This document shows positions 44,331-51,306 of a DNA stretch of 64,000 nt, piece after piece. The notes under the pieces are model-generated. The model saw nothing but the letters and a program-made list of their open reading frames with translations. It searched no databases and was not told the origin of the DNA. The stretch's first letter is position 1; each line of letters opens with the position of its first letter. The position numbers and the translations under genes are program-made. The stretch spans positions 223,756-287,755 of the forward strand of contig CAWFCZ010000006.1 in the NCBI GenBank assembly GCA_963814355.1, in the 5' to 3' direction. The DNA is from JADGOV01 sp963814355. Its GTDB lineage: Bacteria > Actinomycetota > Actinomycetes > JADGOV01.

Positions 44331-45007
44331 GCATCCCCGCTGCTGGCCAACGTCTACCTGCACCGGCTGGACCGGGCGTGGGCGGGCGGTGGCGGCGTGG
44401 GGGTGCTGGTTCGTTATTGCGGTGACCTGGTGGTGGCGTGCGGTCCCGGGAGGAAGCCGAACGCGCCTTGGCGGCGCTGACGGCGATCCTGGCCGGCCTC
44501 GGGTTGGAGCCGAAGGCGGCCAAGACGCGGATAGTTCACCTGGCGGAGGGTGGAGCGGGCCTGGATTTCCTGGGCTTCCACCACCGCTGGGTGCGCTCCT
44601 CGAGTCCCCGGTTCCGGCACGTTTGCTTCCTCGCCCGCTGGCCCACGAGGCAGGCGATGCAGCACGCCCGTGACCGCATCCGTGAACTCACGATGCGCCG
44701 CCGGGTGGTGCTGCCGGTCGGGGTGGTCGTGCGGGAGATCAACGGTTTCTTGCGCGGTTGGGCCGGGTTCTACAGGTACGGGAACTCGGCCAAGCACCTC
44801 ATCGAGATCAGGTGGTACGCGCTGATGCGCCTGGCGCGGTTCGTGGCCAAGCGTCGCGGGCGGCGTCCGGCCTTCGGCAGCTGGGTGGTCGGGGTCGCCT
44901 CGCCCAACCAGCTCGGCCTGATCAGCCTGACCGGGATCGTCGTCGCCCCCAGGCCGAATCGGCCCTGGCGGGGAACGCCGAATGCCGGCGGTGAACGACG
45001 TCGGTGA
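44331..45007 (+). pseudogene. Group II intron reverse transcriptase C, C-terminal part
   Basis: Resumes ASPLLANVYLHRLDRAWAGG and VLVRYCGDLVVAC (YCGD in place of the canonical YADD, a weakened active site). A one-base shift near 44445 moves the frame to EEAERALAALTAILAGLGLE, KTRIVHLAEGGAGLDFLGFH, then the maturase domain EINGFLRGWAGFYRYGNSAK and LMRLARFVAKRRGRRPAFG, stop 45007. The frameshift and the altered YADD suggest this protein was failing before or apart from the cassette insertion. Confidence 0.78.
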
Positions 45008-45127
45008 GCTGGGTGCGGGAGAACCGCATGCCCAGTTCGACGGGGGGCGGCTGGAAACGGAGCGTCGACCACTGGTCGCGACGAAATGTGTCCGGGGGAA
45101 ACGCCGGGCACGGGCGCCGGGGCCTAC
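45006..45127 (+). ncRNA. Group II intron C domain V and 3' region
   Basis: Hairpin 45006-45038: GAGCTGGG/CCCAGTTC lower stem, TGCGG/CCGCA upper stem around GAGAA, with a TG bulge on the 3' strand; a standard domain V. It overlaps the stop of the intron protein. Downstream is a GC-rich domain VI-like region. I could not fix one 3' end: GGGGCCTAC at 45127 and CTACCCTAC at 45164 both fit, the latter being the exact junction with the split RT D. Confidence 0.7.
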
Positions 45128-45164
45128 CGTCGATCAACGCCACCGCGCCAGCCGCCTACCCTAC

Positions 45165-45549
45165 TCACGCACATTTGCGCGAGGTCGCAGAGTGGGCGGT
45201 TCTAGCTCAAACGCATCACCATCGCGAAGCGGATGCGGGCGAAACTGCGGCAGGTCAACGACCAGCTCAAGGCACGCCGACATCAACCCATCCCCGAGCA
45301 AGGCCGCTGGTTGGCTGCCGTGGTGCGAGGGCACCAGGCCTACTACGCCGTGCCCGGGAACAGCGATGCGATCACCGCGTTCCGCACCCAGGTGGCGCGA
45401 CACTGGCACAAGGCGTTACGGCGCGCCGCAGCCAGCGCGACCGGATGACCTGGGCACGGATGAACCGCATCCTGACTCGATGGCTACCCCGCCCCCGCGT
45501 GATGTATCCCTTCCCGGAGGTCCGCTTCGCCGCCATTCACCCAAGGTAG
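45165..45549 (+). pseudogene. Group II intron reverse transcriptase D, C-terminal part
   Basis: From 45165 the frame reads THICARSQSGRF, then an in-frame TAG at 45203-45205 where relatives have a tryptophan or similar, then LKRITIAKRMRAKLRQVNDQ, GRWLAAVVRGHQAYYAVPGN and VARHWHKALRR. After a 2-base insertion near 45423 it continues SQRDRMTWARMNRILTRWLP, PEVRFAAIHPR, stop 45549. This is the maturase end of the RT begun at 38162. With two frameshifts and a nonsense codon it is dead. Confidence 0.8.
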
Positions 45550-45620
45550 GAGCCCAGTGCGGTAGTCCCGCACGCTGGGATCTGTGCGGGGGGCCGCCCG
45601 CAAGGGCGGTCCCTACCGCG
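45550..45620 (+). ncRNA. Group II intron D domains V and VI
   Basis: Domain V hairpin 45550-45582: GAGCCCAG/CTGGGATC, upper stem TGCGG/CCGCA around TAGTC, with a CG bulge. It begins one base after the stop codon of RT D. Domain VI is GGGGGCCGCCC-GCAA-GGGCGGTCCC, and the intron probably ends CCCTACCGCGAC near 45612. It marks the 3' end of the outermost intron of this pile. Confidence 0.78.
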
Positions 45621-45639
45621 ACTCCATTTGCTGCTGCCG

Positions 45640-46083
45640 GGGGGGAGGTGGCAGACGGTGACGTGCAGGCCGGTGTCGGCGGCGAAGCTGGCGAGTTCGA
45701 TTTTCCAGGCGCGGATGCGGTACCTCACCCACCACGACTTCCACGGCGAATGGAACTACACGATCACCCCACCCGACACGCCGTAACCCAACCCACATTA
45801 TTTCTTCGCGAGCCCTTAGTGCCACTACCGGGGCGGCGGGACCGTACCACGGCAGCGGAATCCAGACCCCGGGCCTCGGTCCGACCCCGGCGCACCGTGT
45901 CCGGCGCCACCCCCGCCGCGTGCGCGACGACCGCCACCCCTCCGGCACCCAGCTCGGCGGCCACCGCCCCCAACCACGACCGACGCTGCAGTTCGCTCAG
46001 ATGCGGCCGCAGCACCTCGAACCGCCGCGCCAGCGACTCCGCCAGATCGGCCATAGCACAAACGGTAGCCGCCTAGACCCCAG
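45640..46083. pseudogene. Mosaic of three ISAzo13 fragments
   Basis: Three pieces meet head to head. 45640-45725 on the minus strand encodes RIRAWKIELASFAADTGLHV and CHLPPG, matching 33.9 kb. 45726-45815 on the plus strand encodes THHDFHGEWNYTITPPDTP plus the IS right end, matching 34180-34274 almost exactly. About 45822-46063 on the minus strand encodes the N-terminus of a related transposase (ADLAESLARRFEVLRPHLSE, GVAVVAHAAGVAPDTVRRGR). The inverted arrangement implies rearrangement between IS copies. Confidence 0.7.
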
Positions 46084-46111
46084 AAACTACATTAATACAT
46101 CGCAAGTCCTT

Positions 46112-46800
46112 ATGACTGCGCCGGCGTTGTCGTTGACCTCGACCGAGCGGGCTGAGTTGCACCGGATGGCGGTGTCCTCAACATTGCCGCACCGCTAGGT
46201 GGTGCAGGCCAAGGCGCTGTTGTGGGCCGCGGACGGCGTGGCCAATGCGGAGATCGCCCGACGGTGCCAGGTGGAGGCCGACACCGTGCGGCGGTGGCGG
46301 GCCCGGTTCGCCGGGCGGGGCGTCGAGGGCGTCGGGAAGATCGCGAAGGGCCGGGGCCGCAAGTCGCCGCTGACCGACGGAACGGTCGCCGAGATCGTCC
46401 GGGTCACCTGCCAGAAGACACCCAGCGACGGCGGAACGCACTGGACGACCCGGTCGCTGGCGAAGCGGTTCGGGCTCGGCAAGGACACCATCGCGAAGGT
46501 CTGGTCCGATCACCACCTCAAGCCGTGGAAGGTGCACACCTTCAAGGTCTCCAACGACCCGCGGTTCGAAGAAAAGCTCGTCGACGTCGTTGGGCTCTAC
46601 CTGAGCCCGCCGAAGCGGGCGGTCGTGTTCAGCTTCGATGAGAAGACCCAATGCCAGGCGATAGACCGCACCCAGCCGAGCCTGCCGATGGTGCCGGGCC
46701 GGGCCGGCACGATGACGCACGACTACAAGCGCAACGGCACCACCGACCTGTTCGCCGCGATGAACGTCGCGACCGGACAGGTGCTTACCCACTGCACACG
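46112..46800 (+). pseudogene. IS630-family transposase, nonsense and 3' truncation
   Basis: ATG 46112 reads TAPALSLTSTERAELHRMAV and STLPHR, then TAG 46196-46198, then VVQAKALLWAADGVANAEIA (HTH), RRWRARFAGRGVEGVGKIAK, HWTTRSLAKRFGLGKDTIAK, VVFSFDEKTQCQAIDRTQPS (first catalytic D with the EKTQ motif) and TTDLFAAMNVATGQVLT. The frame is lost near 46795, before the final DE motif. The IS fragment abuts the stop codon of the next gene, which marks the right edge of the mobile region. Confidence 0.82.
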
Positions 46801-47388
46801 TCACTGCGCCAGCCCCCCACCCGACCTCTCCCTGCGCCCGCAGAAACGGAGAGTGTCGAGCGCTTCAGCTAGGCTGGGCGCCGCTCGGTCCTTCTCCGAT
46901 ACATGGCTGGCCGGCAGCGGCCAGGCGATGCCCAGGTCAACGTCGTCCCACGCGACGGCGGCATCGGCGTCCGGGTCATGCTCACGATCGATCCGGTAAC
47001 AGACGTCCGCAACGTCGGTGAGGGCCTGAAAGCCGTGCGCGAGGCCGGGGGGCAAATAGACGCACACATGGTTGACGTCATCGAGTACGAGAACTTGGTG
47101 GCGGCGGTACGTCGGGGACCACGGCCGCAGGTCGACCGCGACGTCGTGGACGCTGCCGAACGAACAGCGCACCAGCTTGCCCTCCCCCTCGCCGGTCCGC
47201 ACGTGCATGCCGCGAACGACACCACCCCGTGAGCGCGACTGGCTGTCCTGAACGAAAGCTCCGGGATCGAGGCCGGCTGCGGCGGCGACGGCAGCGTCGA
47301 AAGTGCGGGTGAAGAAGCCCCGCTCATCCTGATGGGGAGTCGGCCGGAAGACGACGACGCCGGCGAGTTCACCGTGTAAAACGTGCAT
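46801..47388 (-). CDS. rmlC: dTDP-4-dehydrorhamnose 3,5-epimerase family protein
   Basis: I chose ATG 47388 (MHVLHGELAGVVVFRPTPHQ), 5 bases after GGAGG; 195 residues. RmlC cupin signatures: DERGFFTRTFDAA, FVQDSQSRSRGGVVRGMHVR with the catalytic His, KLVRCSFGSVHDVAVDLRPW with the His-Asp region, and VCVYLPPGLAHGFQALTDVA. It epimerises 4-keto-6-deoxy NDP-sugars. Other dTDP-rhamnose genes (rmlA, B, D) are not in the window. With the C-methyltransferases nearby, the product may be a branched deoxysugar rather than rhamnose. The stop codon lies next to the IS630 fragment. Confidence 0.87.
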   Translation of the reverse strand: MHVLHGELAGVVVFRPTPHQDERGFFTRTFDAAVAAAAGLDPGAFVQDSQSRSRGGVVRGMHVRTGEGEGKLVRCSFGSVHDVAVDLRPWSPTYRRHQVLVLDDVNHVCVYLPPGLAHGFQALTDVADVCYRIDREHDPDADAAVAWDDVDLGIAWPLPASHVSEKDRAAPSLAEALDTLRFCGRRERSGGGLAQ

Positions 47389-47452
47389 GGACACCTCCTC
47401 CCCGAGAGGTGGGTGCGGGCCATCGCAAGCACGCTGGAAGGGATGACAGACG

Positions 47453-48577
47453 ATGAGCGGTACGACCTGCCGTGGATGCGCTGGCGCCGATGTGGTTCGC
47501 GTCTTGGACCTCGGCGCCCTTCCCGGGTCCGATCACTTCCCGCCGATCGACGATCCGTCCGCGGACGAGCGTTGGCCGCTGGAACTGTGGTTTTGTAACG
47601 ACTGCAGTCTGGTGCAGCTGGGGCCTGTAGTCCCACAGCTGCCGCGGCCCGCCCTCGCCCTCGAATCCGAAACGTCCCGACGGCACGCTGACGCGTCCGT
47701 GCGCGACCTTCTCGAGGGGGATGCGGCTTCCCCGGTCCGGTGTGTTCTCGAGTTCGCCAGCCACCATGGTGGATCCTGGCTCGATGCGCTCTGGCGCGCC
47801 GGCTGTCGCGTGGTGGGGCCGACGGAGCGGGCCGACCTGGTGGTCGATGTCCATGCGTTGGCCCACGAGAAGGAGGTGGCGGACGCCATCGTCCAGCGCG
47901 CTCGGCGACTGGCGCCCGAGGGAATCCTGGTGCTCGAGTTCCACCACTTGTTGCCGCTGGTGCTGGGCAGCCAGTTCGACACGGTACGCCACGGTCACTG
48001 GTCCTACCTCAGCCTCGGCGCTCTGCGGAACATCGTTGCCCGCCACGGGTTGCGTGTCGTCTCCGCGCGAGCCACTTCGGTCTTCGGTGGGAGCCTGCAG
48101 GTGCACATCGTGCACGAGGCTTCGGCGCACCGGGGTCACCCTTCGGTGGATGCCATCGTTGCTGACGAGTCGGCCGCCGGGCTCTACGACGCCGGCCGGC
48201 TGCAAGACCTCCAAGCGGCTACCCGTCGCTCGGCCGCCTCCCTGCGACGTTACCTGGAGGAGCAGCGTGCGCGGCACCGAACCGTTCTCGGCTACGGCGC
48301 CCCATCCAAAGCGACGGTGCTCCTCGGGGTCAGCGACGTCGGAGCCGAGTTGCTGCCGTTCACGGTCGACGCGTCGGTGAGCAAGCATAGCCGGCGCATC
48401 CCGGGCTGCGGAGTACCGATCCGGTCGGTGCAGGACCTGCGTGACGCCCGCCCGGAGATCGTGCTCGTCCTCAGCTGGGACATCGTCGAGGAGGTGATGC
48501 AGCAACTCGAGTCTGGCGGCGGCTGGGGCGCCGAGTACGTCATACCGCTGCCGGATCCGCACGCGGTCGGAGGTTGA
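47453..48577 (+). CDS. C-methyltransferase-like protein with degenerate SAM motif
   Basis: 374 residues with the three-part plan of sugar C-methyltransferases (TylC3 type). First is an N-terminal zinc-binding domain (CRGCAGADVVRVLDLGALPG, then LWFCNDCSLVQLG). The middle SAM fold is VLEFASHHGGSWLDALWRAG, where the usual EVASNDGYLL motif I is changed; catalytic-type FHHLLPLVLGSQFDTVRHGH WSYLSL follows. The C-terminal domain has RTVLGYGAPSKATVLLGVSD, LPFTVDASVSKHSRRIPGCG and VLVLSWDIVEEVM. It is divergent from rmlC (64 bases) and convergent with the deacetylase. The altered motif I makes normal SAM binding doubtful. Confidence 0.8.
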   Translation: MSGTTCRGCAGADVVRVLDLGALPGSDHFPPIDDPSADERWPLELWFCNDCSLVQLGPVVPQLPRPALALESETSRRHADASVRDLLEGDAASPVRCVLEFASHHGGSWLDALWRAGCRVVGPTERADLVVDVHALAHEKEVADAIVQRARRLAPEGILVLEFHHLLPLVLGSQFDTVRHGHWSYLSLGALRNIVARHGLRVVSARATSVFGGSLQVHIVHEASAHRGHPSVDAIVADESAAGLYDAGRLQDLQAATRRSAASLRRYLEEQRARHRTVLGYGAPSKATVLLGVSDVGAELLPFTVDASVSKHSRRIPGCGVPIRSVQDLRDARPEIVLVLSWDIVEEVMQQLESGGGWGAEYVIPLPDPHAVGG

Positions 48578-48585
48578 GGGGGGCG

Positions 48586-49233
48586 TCACCACGTGATCGC
48601 GGTCTTGGTCGTCGTGAAAGCCTCCGCGTAGCGGACGCGGCACTCCATACCCCGCAACCGGGCCAAGCCGAGAAAAACCTCGGTGTCGAACCAATCGTGG
48701 TGCAACTGGGACGGGAACGCCTCGGCGAGGAGCCGAACCTTCTCCTGCATCAGGTCGTCGGCGAGCGGCACGTAGCACCAGGGCTGGGCCAGGTCCCCGT
48801 CCCATTTCGGGAGCTCATAGCCCAGCAGCAAGTGGTCGCGCCAAACCGTGGGCGCCAACTCAGCGAGAAGTCTGTGATCCTGATGAGCATCGGTCCGGCT
48901 TGGAAGAAACACCAGGTCCGCCGGCCGGCTTCGGCGGCTCGACTCGAGCAGCTCCTTGACGTGGTTCCAGCAACCGGGCAGGCGCCCGTCCGGAAGCCCC
49001 CCCACCCGGAGCGACACCTCACATCCGGGTAGAAACAGCTCCGCGGCCCGCCCAGCCTCGCGGATCCGGGCATCGTCGCCGGTGGCGATCACGAACTCCG
49101 CCGTCAGCGAAGGCACGGTGGCGGCCAATCGCAGCAGAGTCGCCCCACAGCCGATCTCGATGTCGTCCGGGTGGGCGCCGAGAGCGACGAGGTGCCGTGG
49201 ACCTCCGCTCAGCTCGAGGGACAGCTGCAGCAT
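48586..49233 (-). CDS. PIG-L family deacetylase
   Basis: ATG 49233 overlaps the upstream stop as TAATG; about 215 residues (the open extension to 49308 lies inside the upstream gene). LmbE/PIG-L signatures: HLVALGAHPDDIEIGCGATL with the AHPDD zinc motif, VIATGDDARIREAGRAAELF, and LVFLPSRTDAHQDHRLLAEL with the HxDH metal/acid-base motif. It removes N-acetyl groups from amino-sugar or similar substrates. Its place between an RfbF-like enzyme and a C-methyltransferase suggests action on the same sugar intermediate or glycoconjugate. Confidence 0.86.
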   Translation of the reverse strand: MLQLSLELSGGPRHLVALGAHPDDIEIGCGATLLRLAATVPSLTAEFVIATGDDARIREAGRAAELFLPGCEVSLRVGGLPDGRLPGCWNHVKELLESSRRSRPADLVFLPSRTDAHQDHRLLAELAPTVWRDHLLLGYELPKWDGDLAQPWCYVPLADDLMQEKVRLLAEAFPSQLHHDWFDTEVFLGLARLRGMECRVRYAEAFTTTKTAITW

Positions 49234-50060
49234 TACGGAACCGGGATCGGCAGCCGTGATGCCTGGGCCACCGAAGTCGCCGAGTCCCGGGGGGACCACA
49301 GCGCCCACGGTCGGGCGCCCCTGCGGTGCAATTCCTCCAGGTAGCTCCGTTCCTTCAAGGTGTCCATCGGAGCCCAGAAACCGACGTGCGGAACGGCCAG
49401 TAGCTTGTTGCTCGCCGCCAGCCGGGGAAAAGCATCCCCGACGAGGTCCTCTCCTTCGCCCAGATAGTCGAAGATCTCCCGACGCAGCACAAAATAGCCG
49501 CCGTTGACCCAGAGCGGCAAGTCCGTGACGGACCGCACGTCGTTGACGAGGTCGCTGGGACCGATGTTGACAATATGGAAGGAAGCCTGCGGTGGCACGG
49601 CAAGCAGACTGGCCACGGCGCTTCCAGCGAGCACTCGTTCTATGATGCCATCCATCGGCGCGTCGGTCAGCACATCGCCGTAGTTGGCGAGAAATGCCTC
49701 GTCGTCACCGAGGTAGGGTCGAACCTGGCGGAGCCGCTCTCCGATGCTTGTGTCGATGCCGGTGTCGACGAAGGTGATCCGCCAGTCCTCGATGTCGGAG
49801 TCCAGCAGGTCAACGTGGTTGCCCCGGCTCAGGACGAAGTTGTTCGAACGGGTCTCCTGGTACTCCAAGAAGTACTGCTTCACCGACGCCGCGCCGTAGC
49901 CCAGACAGAGGATGAATTCGTTGTGACCGAAATGAGCGTAGTAACGCATGACGTGCCACAGCACCGGCCGGTCCCCGATGGTCATCATGGGCTTCGGAGC
50001 TGAGTCGACGCCGTCGCGCATGCGGAGCCCTAGACCTCCGCAGAAGATGACGACTTTCAT
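49233..50060 (-). CDS. rfbF: Glucose-1-phosphate cytidylyltransferase-like nucleotidyltransferase
   Basis: I chose ATG 50060 (MKVVIFCGGLGLRMRDGVDS); 275 residues. Nucleotidyltransferase motifs: GGLGLRM, APKPMMTIGDRPVLWHVMRY, FILCLGYGAASVKQYFLEYQ (typical of RfbF), FLANYGDVLTDAPMD with the catalytic Asp, WVNGGYFVLRREIFDYLGEG and VGFWAPMDTLKERSYLEELH. RfbF makes CDP-glucose, the entry to CDP-linked 3,6-dideoxy and branched sugars. A CDP-glucose 4,6-dehydratase is not in the window unless the SDR at 51303 has that role. It is 16 bases downstream of a methyltransferase, in one minus-strand operon. Confidence 0.86.
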   Translation of the reverse strand: MKVVIFCGGLGLRMRDGVDSAPKPMMTIGDRPVLWHVMRYYAHFGHNEFILCLGYGAASVKQYFLEYQETRSNNFVLSRGNHVDLLDSDIEDWRITFVDTGIDTSIGERLRQVRPYLGDDEAFLANYGDVLTDAPMDGIIERVLAGSAVASLLAVPPQASFHIVNIGPSDLVNDVRSVTDLPLWVNGGYFVLRREIFDYLGEGEDLVGDAFPRLAASNKLLAVPHVGFWAPMDTLKERSYLEELHRRGARPWALWSPRDSATSVAQASRLPIPVP

Positions 50061-50076
50061 GTTGGACGTCCCCCAG

Positions 50077-51306
50077 TCACACAATCTCAAGATGCGGAAT
50101 GGGCACGACGAATCGGCCGCCCCAGCTTCGAGCCTCAGCTAGCTGCTCGACGATCTCGTCGCGCAAGTTCCACGGCAGAAGGACGATGTAGTCCGGCCTC
50201 GCGTGGGTCAGCGCGTCGGGGGAGTAGATCGGAATGTGCGTGCCCGGCAGGAACATCCCTTGCTTGTGCGGGCTTCGGTCGACCGTGAAGGGCAGCAGGT
50301 CACTGCGGATGGCGCAGTGGTTGAGCAGGGTGTTGCCCTTTCCCGGGGCCCCGTAGCCAGCGACCGAACGACCCTCCCGAGCCGCTTGGGCAAGGAAGGC
50401 GGTCAGGTCGGACTTGACAGCGAGCACCGAACCAGCGAAACCGTCATGACCCTCCACCGAGTGGAGACCGGCCGCTTGCTCGGCGGCGAGAACATCGGCC
50501 ACCCGCTGGGACGGGGGCTGCGCTGCCATCGCGGGTTGCGCCAGCAGCCGCAGCGAACCGCCGTGAGTGTCCAACTCGACGACATCCACTACCCGCAGGT
50601 CGCCCGTACCCAGCGCGTTGATCGCTGTGTGCAGCGTGAAGTAGGAGTAGTGCTCGTGGTAGATCGTGTCGTACTGGCGCCGCTCCATGAGTCGGAGCAG
50701 GTGCGGGAACTCCAGCGACACCGTGCCGGAGTCGGCCACCAACGCCCGCAGCCCCCGGACGAAGTCGATGAGAGCGGGTACGTGGGCGAGGACGTTGTTA
50801 CCGACCACGAGAGCTGCGGGGCCGTACTGGTCCGCCAGCTCTTTGCCGGTCGCCTCCCCCAGGAAGCGGCACTCCGTTCGAATGCCGCGGTCCCGCGCTA
50901 CCTGAGCGACGTTGGCGGCGGGTTCGACGCCCAGAACAGGGATGTCGCGGGCAACTGCGTGCTGGAGCAGGTACCCGTCGTTGCTGGCCACTTCCACCAC
51001 CAGGCAGTCGGTGCCGAGCCGCAGCCGAGCTGCCATCTCATCGACGAACCGGCCCGCGTGCGCCACCCAACTGGTGGAGTACGACGAGAAGTACGCGTAG
51101 TCGGAAAAGACCGCCTCGGGGGAGAGGTAGGCGGGCAATTGCACGAGCAGGCAGCGCTCGCAGATCCGGACGTGCAGCGGGTAGAAGGTCTCCGGGGCGT
51201 CGAGTTGATCCGCGCGTAAGTAGCTCTCACACGGGGGTGACATCCCGAGATCCACGAATGTTCTACTGAGCACGTCTCCGCAGAGGCGGCAAACAGGTGC
51301 GGTCAT
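50077..51306 (-). CDS. Sugar C-methyltransferase (zinc-finger SAM type)
   Basis: ATG 51306 overlaps the SDR stop as ATGA; 409 residues (an upstream extension to 51510 is inside the SDR gene). N-terminal zinc domain CRLCGDVLSRTFVDLGMSPP and RICERCLLVQLPAYLSPEAV. SAM fold LVVEVASNDGYLLQHAVARD with intact motif I, then LVVGNNVLAHVPALIDFVRG and ERRQYDTIYHEHYSYFTLHT with the HEHxxY catalytic block. C-terminal GYGAPGKGNTLLNHCAIRSD and VDRSPHKQGMFLPGTHIPIY. It adds a methyl to a 4-keto NDP-sugar ring carbon, giving branched deoxysugars. Confidence 0.9.
   Translation of the reverse strand: MTAPVCRLCGDVLSRTFVDLGMSPPCESYLRADQLDAPETFYPLHVRICERCLLVQLPAYLSPEAVFSDYAYFSSYSTSWVAHAGRFVDEMAARLRLGTDCLVVEVASNDGYLLQHAVARDIPVLGVEPAANVAQVARDRGIRTECRFLGEATGKELADQYGPAALVVGNNVLAHVPALIDFVRGLRALVADSGTVSLEFPHLLRLMERRQYDTIYHEHYSYFTLHTAINALGTGDLRVVDVVELDTHGGSLRLLAQPAMAAQPPSQRVADVLAAEQAAGLHSVEGHDGFAGSVLAVKSDLTAFLAQAAREGRSVAGYGAPGKGNTLLNHCAIRSDLLPFTVDRSPHKQGMFLPGTHIPIYSPDALTHARPDYIVLLPWNLRDEIVEQLAEARSWGGRFVVPIPHLEIV

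Larger units (their letters stand above)
38957..45127 (+). mobile_element. Group II intron C, carrying an IS and a serine-recombinase cassette
   Basis: Starts GTGCGCCGGGCGGCGCGTGG at 38957 with the AGCTGGTGAAAGTCCAGCC hairpin near the 5' end. Without inserts it has about 700 bases before its reverse transcriptase (41454). Domain V is at 45006-45038 and the 3' end is tentatively ...GGGGCCTAC at 45127. The intron contains the 1795-bp IS (39264-41058) in its leader and a 2.27-kb cassette (42062-44330) in its protein gene. Net size is about 2.1 kb. The 3' boundary is uncertain by a few tens of bases. Confidence 0.6.
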
